DNA from: Erythrobacter sp. SD-21
Lineage (GTDB): Bacteria > Pseudomonadota > Alphaproteobacteria > Sphingomonadales > Sphingomonadaceae
Reading direction: 5' to 3'
NCBI RefSeq assembly: GCF_000181515.1
Contig: NZ_ABCG01000002.1
Span: 475,036 to 539,035 of the forward strand
Length of the DNA: 64,000 nt
The notes below the pieces were generated by a model. It had not been told where the DNA came from and did not search any database. It saw only the letters and a list, made by a program, of their open reading frames with translations. A program made the translations under genes and the position numbers. Positions 42,486 to 52,172 of the stretch are shown here, one piece after another. How positions within the stretch are numbered: position 1 is the first letter of the stretch; each line of letters starts with the position of its first letter.

Positions 42486-43260
42486 TCGCCGCCAGACCTT
42501 CGCGATAGGTCGGATAGCGCGGCTCCCAGTCGAGCACGCGCTTCGCCTTGCCATTCGCCACCCGGCGGTTTTCGGCATAGAAGCCGCGCGCCATGGGCGA
42601 GAGGTCGGCCTCCTCGATGGTCTGGAGCGGCGGCGGGGAGACGCCCATCAGACGGCAGGCTTCCTCGATCACGGCGTTCTGGCTGGTCGGGAGATCGTCG
42701 GCAAGATTGTACGCCCCTTGAGGCGCCCCGCTTTCGATGGCAGCGACCACGCCTGCGACAATGTCGTCGACATGGACCCGGCTGAAGACCTGTCCGGGCA
42801 GGTCGATTCGGTGCGCCTTGCCGCTCTCCACCCGCTCGAAGGCGCTGCGCGAAGGGCCGTAGATCCCGGGCAGCCGAAAGACCCGCGCGCCCGCCTCAAG
42901 CCAGCACGCATCGCACTCGGCGCGCGCGCTGCGGCGGCCGCCGTCGGTTGGTGAGCTTTCATCGACCCATGCGCCATCCGCATCGCCGTAGACCCCAGTC
43001 GATGAAAGGTATCCCAACCATTGCCCATCAAAGATGTCGTCGTAAAAATCGAGTACGGGGTCCACTCCGTCGTCGCGGTCCGGCGGCACTGAAGAAAGGA
43101 CATGGGTGGCGCGCTCAAGGTGTTCGACGACGGAAACTGCATCCATCCAGTCGATATTCCCCGCACTTCCCGTCGCGTCGACCTGCCATCCGCGCCCACG
43201 CATCTCTTGCGCAAAACGCCCCGCCGTGTAGCCGAGGCCGAAAATGAACAATCGGGCCAT
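42469..43260 (-). CDS. NAD(P)-dependent SDR/epimerase-family protein (YeeZ-like)
   Basis: The 263-residue protein begins MARLFIFGLGYTAGRFAQEM, a nucleotide-binding GLGYTA pattern, and has LGYLSSTGVYGDADGAWVDE and RLPGIYGPSRSAFERVESGKAHRIDLPGQVFSRVHVDDI, typical of the atypical YeeZ branch. The function is unknown. It is divergent from pepN with a 42-base gap. Confidence 0.85.
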   Translation of the reverse strand: MARLFIFGLGYTAGRFAQEMRGRGWQVDATGSAGNIDWMDAVSVVEHLERATHVLSSVPPDRDDGVDPVLDFYDDIFDGQWLGYLSSTGVYGDADGAWVDESSPTDGGRRSARAECDACWLEAGARVFRLPGIYGPSRSAFERVESGKAHRIDLPGQVFSRVHVDDIVAGVVAAIESGAPQGAYNLADDLPTSQNAVIEEACRLMGVSPPPLQTIEEADLSPMARGFYAENRRVANGKAKRVLDWEPRYPTYREGLAAIRAPA

Positions 43261-43302
43261 CGGGGCGTATTAGCTCACGAACCCGGAAATGACAGGAAAA
43301 CC

Positions 43303-45954
43303 ATGGATATTGCACGCACCCCCGCAACCCCCGATGGCAATATCGAGATGGCCGACGCCGCCGTCGAACCGAAAGAGCCGGCGATCATCCGCCGGGAGGA
43401 TTACACGCCTTTCCCCTGGCTCGTGCCGACGACGCACATGGACTTCGTGCTCGGCCTCGAGAAGACCCGCGTCACCACACGGATGGAGGTGGAGCGCAAC
43501 CCCGACGCAGACCCCTCGCCCACCATCCGCCTCAACGGCGATGGCATCGCGCTCGTCTCCCTGAAATGCGATGGCGGCGAGTGTGCGGGTCATGCGATGG
43601 ATAACGACGACCTCGTTGTGACGCTCGAGGGCGATAAGCACACACTCGAAATCGTCACCGAGATCCAGCCCGGCGCGAATTCGCAACTGATGGGTCTCTA
43701 CGCCTCTTCGGGGATGCTTTGTACCCAGTGCGAGGCCGAAGGCTTCCGCCGCATCACCTTCTTCCCCGACCGCCCCGATGTCCTCTCCACCTACACCGTG
43801 CGGATGCGCGGACCCAAGGCCCAGTTCCCCGTGCTGCTGTGCAACGGCAACCGCGTCGAAACCGGCGAGGAGGGCGATAGCCACTGGGCCGAATGGCACG
43901 ATCCCTGGCCCAAGCCGTCCTATCTCTTCGCGCTGGTCGCGGGCGATCTCGTCGCACGAACCGACAGCTTCACGACGATAAACGGCCGCGAGGTCGAGCT
44001 GAACGTCTATGTCCGCGATGGCGACCTCGAGCGCACCGAACACGCGATGGAGAGCCTCAAGCGCTCCATGAAATGGGACGAGGATGTCTTCGGGCGCGAA
44101 TACGACCTCGACCTCTTCAACATCGTCGCGGTAAGCGACTTCAACATGGGTGCGATGGAGAACAAGGGCCTCAACGTCTTCAACACGAAATACGTGCTGG
44201 CCGACCCCGAAACCGCCACCGACGGCGATTACGACGGGGTGGAAGGCGTGATCGGCCACGAATACTTCCACAACTGGTCGGGCAACCGCATCACTTGCCG
44301 CGACTGGTTCCAGCTTTCGTTGAAGGAAGGCTTCACCGTGCTGCGCGACCAGCTCTTCAGCCAGGACATGGGGTCCGAGCCGGTCAAGCGTATCGAGGAC
44401 GTGCGCGTCCTTCGCGGCGTGCAGTTCCCCGAGGATTCGGGCCCGCTCGCGCATCCGATCCGCCCTGACAGCTACCGCGAGATCAGCAATTTCTACACCT
44501 CGACCGTCTACAACAAGGGCGCCGAAGTCATCCGCATGATGCGCACGATGGCGGGCGAAGAGGCCTTCCGCAAAGGCACCGATCTTTATTTCGACCGCCA
44601 CGACGGCGAGGCCGCGACCTGCGAGGATTTCGTCAGTTCGATCGAGGACGGCACCGGAATGGACCTCGCCCAGTTCCGCCTCTGGTACAGCCAGGCCGGT
44701 ACGCCCAAGGTGGCGGTCGAGCTTGCGCATGAAGGCGACGAAGCGGTGCTGACCCTCACCCAGACCGTGCCCGACACGCCGGGTCAGTCGGACAAGCAAC
44801 CCATGCCGATCCCGCTGAAGATCGCGCTGTTCGATCGGGCCAGCGGCACGCATTCTGATGAGCAGCTGATCGTGCTCGACAAGGCGAGCGACACCTTCCG
44901 CTTCGGCGGCTTTGCCGAAAAGCCGGTGCTTTCGATCAACCGCAGCTTCTCCGCGCCCGTCACCATCCAGCGCGACATTTCGGGCGAGGATCTGGTCTTC
45001 CTTGCCGCGCGGGACGACGATCCCTTCGCGCGCTACGAGGCGATGCAGGACCTGATGGTCGGCCATCTCGTGGCCGCCAGCACGGACGCGCTTGCCGATG
45101 CGGGCCGCGAGGTGGGTCGCAGCGATATCGTCGCGGCGCTCAAGACCATCGTCGAGGACGAAGCGCTCGACGACCTCATGCGCGGCGAGCTTCTTTCCAT
45201 GCCGAGCCAGACCTATATCTCCGAGCAGATCGAGGCCGCCGATCCGGGACGCATCTTTGCAGAACGCGAGGAGCTGAAGGGCGCTATCGGCAGCGCTCTA
45301 AGGGATAAGCTTCATCGCCTCTACGATCGCGCCGAGAAGGTGCCGTATTCGATGAGCGCCGAGGCCAAGGGGGCGCGCAAGCTGAAGACGCTGATCCTCG
45401 TCTATGCCGCCGCCAGCGATCCCGAAAAGGCCGCCGAGCTTGCCGCGCACCAGTACGACCGGGCCGACAATATGACCGACCGGCAAGGCGCGCTGATGGT
45501 GCTGACCGGCATCGACAGCGCCGAGCGCACGGCGCGGCTGATGAACTTCTACAACCGTTACGAGGGCAATGCGCTGGTGACCGACAAGTGGTTCTCGCTC
45601 CAGGCCATGTCGCTGCACCCCAAGGTGATCGAGCATGTAAAGGCGCTGGCCGACCATCCGGACTTCACCATGAAGAACCCGAATCGCGTGCGCTCGCTCT
45701 ACATGGCCTTCGCCGCCAACCCACACGGCTTCCACGATGCGAGCGGCGAGGGATACCGGATGATCGCGGATCTGATCCTCGAACTCGATCCGATCAACGC
45801 CCAGACCGCGGCGCGCTTCATCCCTGCCCTGGGTCGCTGGCGCAAGATGGAGCCGGGGCGCAGCGCCCTGATGCGCGAGCAGCTGGAGCGGATCGCCGCC
45901 GCGCCCAAGCTCTCGCGCGACACCTTCGAACAGGTCACCCGCTCGCTTGGCTGA
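43303..45954 (+). CDS. pepN: Aminopeptidase N
   Basis: M1-family zinc aminopeptidase of 883 residues. It has the exopeptidase motif GAMENKGLNVFN, the zinc motif HEYFH (residues 319-323) with the third ligand Glu in SLKEGFTVLRDQLFS about 19 residues later, and the long C-terminal helical domain (typical length 870-890). Cytosolic peptide breakdown. The start ATG at 43303 gives MDIARTPATP. Confidence 0.95.
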   Translation: MDIARTPATPDGNIEMADAAVEPKEPAIIRREDYTPFPWLVPTTHMDFVLGLEKTRVTTRMEVERNPDADPSPTIRLNGDGIALVSLKCDGGECAGHAMDNDDLVVTLEGDKHTLEIVTEIQPGANSQLMGLYASSGMLCTQCEAEGFRRITFFPDRPDVLSTYTVRMRGPKAQFPVLLCNGNRVETGEEGDSHWAEWHDPWPKPSYLFALVAGDLVARTDSFTTINGREVELNVYVRDGDLERTEHAMESLKRSMKWDEDVFGREYDLDLFNIVAVSDFNMGAMENKGLNVFNTKYVLADPETATDGDYDGVEGVIGHEYFHNWSGNRITCRDWFQLSLKEGFTVLRDQLFSQDMGSEPVKRIEDVRVLRGVQFPEDSGPLAHPIRPDSYREISNFYTSTVYNKGAEVIRMMRTMAGEEAFRKGTDLYFDRHDGEAATCEDFVSSIEDGTGMDLAQFRLWYSQAGTPKVAVELAHEGDEAVLTLTQTVPDTPGQSDKQPMPIPLKIALFDRASGTHSDEQLIVLDKASDTFRFGGFAEKPVLSINRSFSAPVTIQRDISGEDLVFLAARDDDPFARYEAMQDLMVGHLVAASTDALADAGREVGRSDIVAALKTIVEDEALDDLMRGELLSMPSQTYISEQIEAADPGRIFAEREELKGAIGSALRDKLHRLYDRAEKVPYSMSAEAKGARKLKTLILVYAAASDPEKAAELAAHQYDRADNMTDRQGALMVLTGIDSAERTARLMNFYNRYEGNALVTDKWFSLQAMSLHPKVIEHVKALADHPDFTMKNPNRVRSLYMAFAANPHGFHDASGEGYRMIADLILELDPINAQTAARFIPALGRWRKMEPGRSALMREQLERIAAAPKLSRDTFEQVTRSLG

Positions 45955-46606
45955 GGTGCTGACCAGCGCGGCACTCGGCGCGGTGCCGCATGGCTTCTCG
46001 AACCGCGCGGGGCTGGAAAGCGCCGACGTGTTGCCCGGCGCGCCGCTGGTTAAACTCAAGCAGGTACACTCTGCCGATGTCTGCGTGATGCGCGAAGCAG
46101 GCCGCGAGGTGCGCGAAGGCGATGCCATGGTCACCGACAGGCCCGGCCTCCTGCTCGGCATCGTCACCGCCGATTGCGCGCCGGTGCTCTTTGCCGATGC
46201 CGAGGCCGGGGTTGTCGGGGCCGCCCATGCGGGATGGAAAGGCGCGCGCGCCGGTGTGCTGGAGGCAACTCTGGAAGCGATGGAAAGCCTCGGCGCGGAC
46301 CGCGTGCACATCACCGCCGTCATCGGTCCGACCATCGCGCAGGCGAGCTATGAGGTGGGCGAATCCTTCCGCGCGCAGTTCGACGAGGCAGATGATCGCT
46401 TCTTCGCACCGGGCCGCGAGGAGCACTGGCAGTTCGACCTGCCCGCTTATGCCGCGCACCGGCTGGAGGCCGCAGGCACGGGGCGAATCGCCGATCTCGG
46501 GCTCGACACTTATGCCGACGAGGCGCGCTTCTTCTCCTATCGCCGGGCTACCCATCGCGGCGAGCCGACCGCCGGACGCCAGATCAGCGCCATCGCCCTG
46601 CCGTAA
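45947..46606 (+). CDS. pgeF: Peptidoglycan editing factor PgeF / polyphenol oxidase family (YfiH)
   Basis: Removes mis-incorporated amino acids from peptidoglycan precursors in E. coli; older name is laccase-domain protein. The 219-residue protein has HGFSNRAGLESADVLPG, KQVHSADV, ADCAPVLFADAEAGVVGAAHAGWKGARAGV (the metal-binding His/Cys core) and the C-terminal FFSYRRATHRGE. The first start codon available is TTG at 45947, overlapping the pepN stop; GTG at 45956 is an alternative. Confidence 0.85.
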   Translation: MAEVLTSAALGAVPHGFSNRAGLESADVLPGAPLVKLKQVHSADVCVMREAGREVREGDAMVTDRPGLLLGIVTADCAPVLFADAEAGVVGAAHAGWKGARAGVLEATLEAMESLGADRVHITAVIGPTIAQASYEVGESFRAQFDEADDRFFAPGREEHWQFDLPAYAAHRLEAAGTGRIADLGLDTYADEARFFSYRRATHRGEPTAGRQISAIALP

Positions 46607-46849
46607 CGTCCAGCCGCAGGCGAGGCGCTCTCACGCTTGCCCGAACCGGCATCGGTGTTGCCAAAATGGCGGTTGGCAACGCGCGACAGAGAGGCTAGAG
46701 GCGCGTCCAAACCGGAACACCGGGGGCTTTCGCGCAGGCTGAATCCGCCTATGCGAGTGCAGCCGGTTCCCGCTCCGGTCAGGTTCGCAACAATTTTCTC
46801 CGCCGCGCTTTCATGGCGCGGTATGTAAGGCAGGCAAGGCAAGGCGCTG

Positions 46850-47422
46850 ATGGCAGACACGACTGCAACCGCTACCCCCGAGACGGTGACCACCACCGAA
46901 GACGGTATCCGTCGCCGGGATTTCCTCGATATCGCAGCGGTCAGCGCGGCAGGCATCGGCGGTCTCGCCGTGGTCTATCCGCTGGTCAGCCAGATGGCGC
47001 CGTCGAAGGACGTGCTTGCCGCCAGCTCGACCGAAGTCGACATCTCGGCCATCGAGCCGGGCCAGGCTATCAAGGCCGTGTTCCGCAAGCAGCCGCTTTT
47101 CGTAAAGCGCCTCACGCCTGCGGAAATCCAGGCCGCCAACGCCACCGCCACCGGTTCGCTGCGCGACCCGCAGAGCCTCGCCGACCGCACCAAGGAAGGG
47201 CACGAGGACATCCTCGTCACCATGGGCGTCTGCACCCACCTCGGCTGCGTGCCGCTGGGCGCTGCCGAAGGCGAAGTGAAGGGCGAGTTTGGCGGCTATT
47301 TCTGCCCCTGCCACGGTTCGCACTACGACACCGCCGGCCGCATCCGCAAAGGCCCGGCGCCGACCAACCTCGAAGTGCCGGAATACGAGTTCACCTCGGA
47401 TACGGTCATCCAGGTCGGCTGA
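46850..47422 (+). CDS. petA: Ubiquinol-cytochrome c reductase Rieske iron-sulfur subunit
   Basis: The 190-residue bc1 subunit carries the 2Fe-2S cluster with motifs CTHLGC (about residue 127) and CPCHGSHYD. A twin-arginine-like RRRDFLDIA precedes the N-terminal helix (AVSAAGIGGLAVVYPLV), as expected for Tat export of the folded protein. First gene of petABC. Confidence 0.96.
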   Translation: MADTTATATPETVTTTEDGIRRRDFLDIAAVSAAGIGGLAVVYPLVSQMAPSKDVLAASSTEVDISAIEPGQAIKAVFRKQPLFVKRLTPAEIQAANATATGSLRDPQSLADRTKEGHEDILVTMGVCTHLGCVPLGAAEGEVKGEFGGYFCPCHGSHYDTAGRIRKGPAPTNLEVPEYEFTSDTVIQVG

Positions 47423-47445
47423 GTTAGAAGACGAGAGACAGACAC

Positions 47446-48741
47446 ATGAGCTTTCCCTGGGCACGCCAGTACGAACCGAAGAACGGTCTGACCAAGTTCC
47501 TCGACGAGAAGCTGCCGCTTCCGCGCCTCGTCTACAACGCCGTCGGTGCCGGCTATCCGGTCCCGCGCAACCTTTCGTACTTCTGGAATTTCGGCGTCCT
47601 CGCCGGCTTCTTCCTCGTGGTGCAGATCGTCACCGGCGTGGTGCTCGCCATGCACTATGCGGCGAATGCGCAGGTCGCCTTCGCCACTACCGAGCACATC
47701 ATGCGCGACGTCAACTGGGGTTGGCTGATGCGCTATGCCCACGCCAACGGCGCGAGCTTCTTCTTTATCGTCGTCTACCTCCACATCTTCCGCGGCCTGT
47801 TTTATTCGAGCTACAAGGCCCCGCGCGAGATGATCTGGCTGCTTGGCGTCGTCATCTTCCTCCTCATGATGGCCACCGCCTTCATGGGTTACGTGCTGCC
47901 CTGGGGCCAGATGAGCTTCTGGGGTGCCAAGGTCATCACCGGCCTCTTCGGCGCAATCCCGCTGGTGGGCGAGCCTATCCAAGTCTGGCTGCTCGGCGGT
48001 TTCGCCCCCGATAACGCCGCGCTGAACCGCTTCTTCTCGCTGCACTTCCTGCTGCCCTTCGTGATCGCGGGCGTCGTGATCCTGCACATCTGGGCGCTGC
48101 ACATCCCCGGCTCGTCGAACCCGACGGGCGTGGAGATCAAGAGCGAAAGCGACACCGTTCCCTTCCACCCGTATTACACGGCGAAGGACGGTTTCGGCCT
48201 CGGCATCGCCCTGCTGCTGTATTTTGCGCTGGTCTTCTTCATGCCCAACGCGCTCGGCCACCCGGACAACTACATCGAGGCGAACCCGCTTTCGACACCG
48301 GCACACATCGTCCCCGAATGGTATTTCTGGCCATTCTACGCGATCCTGCGCGCCTTCACGGTCGACTTCCTCATCGTGCCCGCCAAGCTGATGGGCGTGA
48401 TCGCGATGTTCGCGTCGATCCTGCTGTGGTTCTTCCTGCCCTGGCTCGACAAGTCGCCAGTGCGCAGCGGCCACTATCGTCCGCTGTTTCGCAAGTTCTT
48501 CTGGTTCGGCCTGATCCCCGCGATGGCAGTCCTGTTCGTCTGCGGCGGCGCCCCGGCGGAAGAGCCCTTCGTGATACTCAGCCAGATCGCGACGGCTTAC
48601 TACTTCCTCCACTTCCTGGTGATCCTGCCGATCGTCTCGAGCGTCGAGAAACCCGAACCGCTGCCCTATTCGATCACCGAAGCCGTGCTCGGCTCGGACA
48701 AGAAGGTCGTCAAAGGCGAAAACACGTCGCCGGCCGTCTAA
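47446..48741 (+). CDS. petB: Cytochrome b
   Basis: The 431-residue bc1 subunit has eight membrane helices, the Qo-site [13 protein letters not shown] motif, four heme-ligand His in helices ([39 protein letters not shown]), and the usual N-terminal [27 protein letters not shown]. It follows petA by 23 bases. Confidence 0.97.
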   Translation: MSFPWARQYEPKNGLTKFLDEKLPLPRLVYNAVGAGYPVPRNLSYFWNFGVLAGFFLVVQIVTGVVLAMHYAANAQVAFATTEHIMRDVNWGWLMRYAHANGASFFFIVVYLHIFRGLFYSSYKAPREMIWLLGVVIFLLMMATAFMGYVLPWGQMSFWGAKVITGLFGAIPLVGEPIQVWLLGGFAPDNAALNRFFSLHFLLPFVIAGVVILHIWALHIPGSSNPTGVEIKSESDTVPFHPYYTAKDGFGLGIALLLYFALVFFMPNALGHPDNYIEANPLSTPAHIVPEWYFWPFYAILRAFTVDFLIVPAKLMGVIAMFASILLWFFLPWLDKSPVRSGHYRPLFRKFFWFGLIPAMAVLFVCGGAPAEEPFVILSQIATAYYFLHFLVILPIVSSVEKPEPLPYSITEAVLGSDKKVVKGENTSPAV

Positions 48742-48766
48742 GCGATACGAGAAAGATTAAAAGGTC

Positions 48767-49615
48767 ATGCTCAAACTCCTCAGCGTCCGCCTCGTTGCAA
48801 TGCTCGTCGGCCTCGTGTTTGCGGCCGCAGCGCTCTGGGCCCTCGTTATCGGCCTCATCGCGCTTGCCACCGAAGAGCCTGCCGGACACCTGCCTTATGA
48901 AAAGCCGATGGACCTTGCCTGGTCCTTCGATGGCCCCTTCGGCAAGTGGGACCAGCAGCAGCTCCAGCGTGGCCTCAAGGTCTACGACGAGGTCTGCGCG
49001 GCCTGCCACAGCCTCAAGTTTGTGGCCTTCCGCGATCTCGAACAGCTTGGCTATTCCGAAGGCCAAGTGAAGGCCTATGCCGCTGCCAAACAGGTTCCGG
49101 GCATCGATCCGAACACCGGCGAAGACACCATGCGGCCCGGTCTCCCGACCGACTACTTCCCGTCGCCCTATCCGAACGCTGTTGCGGCGGCTGCGGCGAA
49201 CAACAACGCGATCCCGCCCGACCTCTCGCTGATGACCAAGGCGCGTGGCGACGGCACCAATTACGTTGCCTCGCTGCTGATGGGCTACCAGGATCCCTCG
49301 CCCGAACTGCTCGCAGAGCATCCCGAAGCGGCTCCGGGCCCGGGCCTCTATCACAACCCCTATTTCCCGAACCTCAACCTCGCCATGGCTCCGCCCATCG
49401 GCATGGACGGCCAGGTTACCTATGACGACGGGACCGAGGCAACGATCAAGCAGATGAGCAAGGACGTTGCGGCCTTCCTCACCTGGACCGCCGAGCCGAC
49501 GATGGTGAAGCGCAAGCAGACCGGCTGGCCGGTGCTGATATTCCTGCTGTTCGCTACCGTTCTGGCCTATATGTCGAAGCAGCAGATCTGGTCGGCGGTG
49601 AAGCCGAAGAAGTAA
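48767..49615 (+). CDS. petC: Cytochrome c1
   Basis: The 282-residue c1 subunit has a hydrophobic N-terminal signal/anchor, the heme site CAACHSLK at about residues 78-85, the axial methionine region MAPPIGMDG, and a C-terminal anchor (WPVLIFLLFATVLAYMSKQQ). It closes the petABC operon; a rho-independent terminator lies 25 bases beyond the stop. Confidence 0.96.
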   Translation: MLKLLSVRLVAMLVGLVFAAAALWALVIGLIALATEEPAGHLPYEKPMDLAWSFDGPFGKWDQQQLQRGLKVYDEVCAACHSLKFVAFRDLEQLGYSEGQVKAYAAAKQVPGIDPNTGEDTMRPGLPTDYFPSPYPNAVAAAAANNNAIPPDLSLMTKARGDGTNYVASLLMGYQDPSPELLAEHPEAAPGPGLYHNPYFPNLNLAMAPPIGMDGQVTYDDGTEATIKQMSKDVAAFLTWTAEPTMVKRKQTGWPVLIFLLFATVLAYMSKQQIWSAVKPKK

Positions 49616-49639
49616 GCGCTTCTCGCACAGCAAACTTGA

Positions 49640-49679
49640 AACGCCCCTCCATCCCCGCGATGCGAGGGGCGTTTTCGTT
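49640..49679 (+). terminator. Rho-independent terminator of petABC
   Basis: A perfect 10-bp stem (AACGCCCCTC at 49640-49649 with GAGGGGCGTT at 49664-49673, 14-base loop) followed by TTTTCGTT. It separates petC from apt, so the apt leader starts after it. Confidence 0.9.
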
Positions 49680-49694
49680 ACCGGGAGAAAGCCC

Positions 49695-50231
49695 ATCACG
49701 CCGCAGGAACTCAAAGAGCTCGTCCGGACCATCCCGGATTTCCCGATCAAGGGCATCCAGTTCCGCGACATCACGACGCTTATCGGCGACGGGGATGGCT
49801 TCGCCGCCACCGTCGATTGGTTGGCGGCGCGCGTGCGGCAAAGCGGTGCCGAAGCGATTGCGGGCATGGAGGCGCGCGGTTTCATTTTCGGGGCAGCGGT
49901 AGCGGCTAAACTGGCGCTGCCCTTCCTGCCCGTACGCAAATCGGGCAAATTGCCCTGCGAAACGATTTCGGTCGATTATGCGCTCGAATACGGTTCGGAC
50001 CGGCTGGAGCTGGACCCGGCCTCGGTGCGCCAGGGTCAGCGTGTGGCGATGGTCGACGATCTTCTCGCCACCGGGGGCACCGCCTGTGCGACGGCCAAGC
50101 TGCTCCGGCAGGCCGGTGCGGTGGTCGACCATGCTTTCTTCGTCATCGACCTGCCCGACCTTGGCGGAGCGGCTAAGCTCGCAAAGGTCGGCGTAGCGGT
50201 CGCGGCGCTGATGGATTTCGAGGGCGATTGA
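49695..50231 (+). CDS. apt: Adenine phosphoribosyltransferase with a non-AUG (ATC) start
   Basis: The 178-residue protein converts adenine and PRPP to AMP. The PRPP motif VAMVDDLLATGGTACA and the GMEARGFIFGAAVAAKL segment are clear. The family's N-terminus (TPQELKELVRTIPDFP then QFRDITTLI) is present, but the codon in the methionine position is ATC at 49695, with GGGAGA 6-9 bases upstream. No ATG, GTG or TTG exists in frame between the petABC terminator and residue 43, where TTG 49821 would delete the conserved N-terminus. Either ATC is the start or a point change or sequencing error has altered ATG. Confidence 0.85.
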   Translation: MTPQELKELVRTIPDFPIKGIQFRDITTLIGDGDGFAATVDWLAARVRQSGAEAIAGMEARGFIFGAAVAAKLALPFLPVRKSGKLPCETISVDYALEYGSDRLELDPASVRQGQRVAMVDDLLATGGTACATAKLLRQAGAVVDHAFFVIDLPDLGGAAKLAKVGVAVAALMDFEGD

Positions 50232-50321
50232 GGTTTTCCAGCGCGGCCTTGGATATTTCCCGCTCCTAAGGCATTGATGGGACGAGCCGGCCTTTCGTGA
50301 GGTCGCAAGCGTTCGAGGGGC

Positions 50322-52172
50322 ATGGAACAGACACTCGTCATAGCCTTGGTGGGCATTCTCGGCATCGGGGCGCAATGGATCGCGTGGCGTACCGGCTGGC
50401 CGGCCATCGTGCTGATGCTGGCCGCGGGCTTCCTTGCCGGGCCGGTCTTCGGCGTGTTCGATCCGGAGCACGCCTTTGGCGAGTTGCTTGAACCTATCGT
50501 CGCCGTCGGCGTGGCGCTGATCCTGTTCGAGGGCGGTCTCAGCCTCGATTTTCGCGAGCTGAGGCACACCGGTGGAGCGGTCGCGCGGCTGGCGACCATC
50601 GGCGTGGTGCTCGGCTGGCTCTTCGGCGCGCTCGCCGGCATCTACATCGCCGGGCTTGCCCCGGAAGTTGCGATCCTGTTCGGCGGCATCCTTGTCGTCA
50701 CCGGACCGACTGTGGTGATCCCGCTGCTGCGCCAGAGTTCGATCAAGTCGAGGCCCGCCTCGATCCTGAAGTGGGAAGCGATCGTCAACGATCCCACCGG
50801 CGCGCTGTGCGCCGTCATCGCCTACGAATATTTCCGCAAAGTCGCCGAAAGCCCGGGTGCCTCGCTCTTCGAAGTCGTCCCGCCGCTGATCATCGCCGCG
50901 ATCCTCGCCGGCCTCATCGGCTATGTCGCGGCGCTCGCGATTGCCTGGTCCTTCCCGCGCGGCGCAGTGCCCGAATACCTCAAGGTGCCGGTCCTCCTCA
51001 CCGCGGTTATCGGCGTCTTCGTGATCTCCAACCTAATCGAGCATGAGGCCGGGCTCGTCGCGGTCACCGTGATGGGCGTGGCGCTGGCGAACATGAACGT
51101 TACCTCGTTGCGATCGATACATCCCTTCAAGGAAAACATCGCGGTCCTTCTGGTCTCGGGGATCTTCATCCTGCTCTCCGCCTCGCTCAGCATCGAGGAC
51201 GTGCGCTACATCAACTGGCCCATAGCCTGGTTCCTGCTGGCGCTGCTTTTCCTCGTGCGCCCTGCGACGATCCTGTTGAGCCTGCTCGGCAGCAACATCC
51301 CCTGGAACGAGCGGCTGTTCCTTGCCTGGATCGCGCCGCGCGGGATTGTTCTCGTGGCCATTTCCGGCCTTTTCGCATTGCGCCTCTCGGACCTTGGCTT
51401 CACCGATGGCAACCTTCTCATCGGCCTCAGCTTCGCGGTGGTTGTCGTGACCATCGTCGCGCATGGCTTCTCGGTCGATTTCGTGGCCAAGCTGCTCAAG
51501 GTGAAGGGCGTGACGCGGCCGGGCATGCTGATCGTCGGCAGCACGCCCTGGACTATCGCGCTGGCCGAACAGATGAAAGACATGAAGGCGCCGGTACTTG
51601 TCGTGGACCCAAGCTGGCAGCGCCTTGCGCTCGCGCGGCAGAAGGGCATCTCCTTCTATCACGGCGAAATTCTCAATGAGGCGACCGAGCACAATCTTGA
51701 ACTCGCGCCTTACCAGAACCTTGTCGCGGCGACCGAGAACGAGGCCTACAACGCGCTGGTCTGCAACGAGTTCGCGCATGAGATTGGCCGCGATAGCGTG
51801 TTCCAGCTGGGCGAAAGTGCCGATGGCGATGATCGCCACGCACTGCCGGCCTCTCTTCGCGGCCGCGCGCTGTTCGAAAGCGGCTTCGGGGTCGAGGATG
51901 TGAGCGAGCGCCAGCGTCAGGGCTGGGTCTTCCGCAAGACCCGCCTGTCGGAGGAATTCGACTTCGAGAAGATGCAGGAGAAGCTGCCCAACGCCGCCAA
52001 CATGCTGCTGCTGGTGCGCGACAACGGCACGATCCGCTTCTTCACCCACGCCGCCAAGCCCGAGCCGCGTGCGGGCGACGTAATCCTGAGCTTCTCGCCC
52101 CCGCAGACGAAGACGGCGGGAAAAATGGCGGCAAAGAAGGCGGGCAAGAAACAGGGAGTTCAGCCGACATGA
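50322..52172 (+). CDS. Cation:proton antiporter, CPA1 type, with TrkA-N-like tail
   Basis: The 616-residue protein has about twelve membrane helices (LVIALVGILGIGAQWIAW onward), the transport-site region IVNDPTGALCAVIAYEYF, and LFEGGLSLDFRELR, the NhaP-like branch. After residue about 400 comes a cytoplasmic nucleotide-binding domain (MLIVGSTPWTIALAEQMKDMKAPVLVVD) and a Lys-rich C-terminus. Regulates pH and Na+; the ion is inferred. The stop overlaps the next gene as ATGA. Confidence 0.9.
   Translation: MEQTLVIALVGILGIGAQWIAWRTGWPAIVLMLAAGFLAGPVFGVFDPEHAFGELLEPIVAVGVALILFEGGLSLDFRELRHTGGAVARLATIGVVLGWLFGALAGIYIAGLAPEVAILFGGILVVTGPTVVIPLLRQSSIKSRPASILKWEAIVNDPTGALCAVIAYEYFRKVAESPGASLFEVVPPLIIAAILAGLIGYVAALAIAWSFPRGAVPEYLKVPVLLTAVIGVFVISNLIEHEAGLVAVTVMGVALANMNVTSLRSIHPFKENIAVLLVSGIFILLSASLSIEDVRYINWPIAWFLLALLFLVRPATILLSLLGSNIPWNERLFLAWIAPRGIVLVAISGLFALRLSDLGFTDGNLLIGLSFAVVVVTIVAHGFSVDFVAKLLKVKGVTRPGMLIVGSTPWTIALAEQMKDMKAPVLVVDPSWQRLALARQKGISFYHGEILNEATEHNLELAPYQNLVAATENEAYNALVCNEFAHEIGRDSVFQLGESADGDDRHALPASLRGRALFESGFGVEDVSERQRQGWVFRKTRLSEEFDFEKMQEKLPNAANMLLLVRDNGTIRFFTHAAKPEPRAGDVILSFSPPQTKTAGKMAAKKAGKKQGVQPT

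Noticed and set aside
43270..45066. A 598-codon minus-strand frame inside pepN
   Set aside because: It is antisense to a complete, motif-rich aminopeptidase N.
46796..46815. Hairpin CCGCGC...GCGCGG upstream of petA as a terminator or regulator
   Set aside because: A 6-bp GC stem without a U-tract is expected by chance in such DNA.
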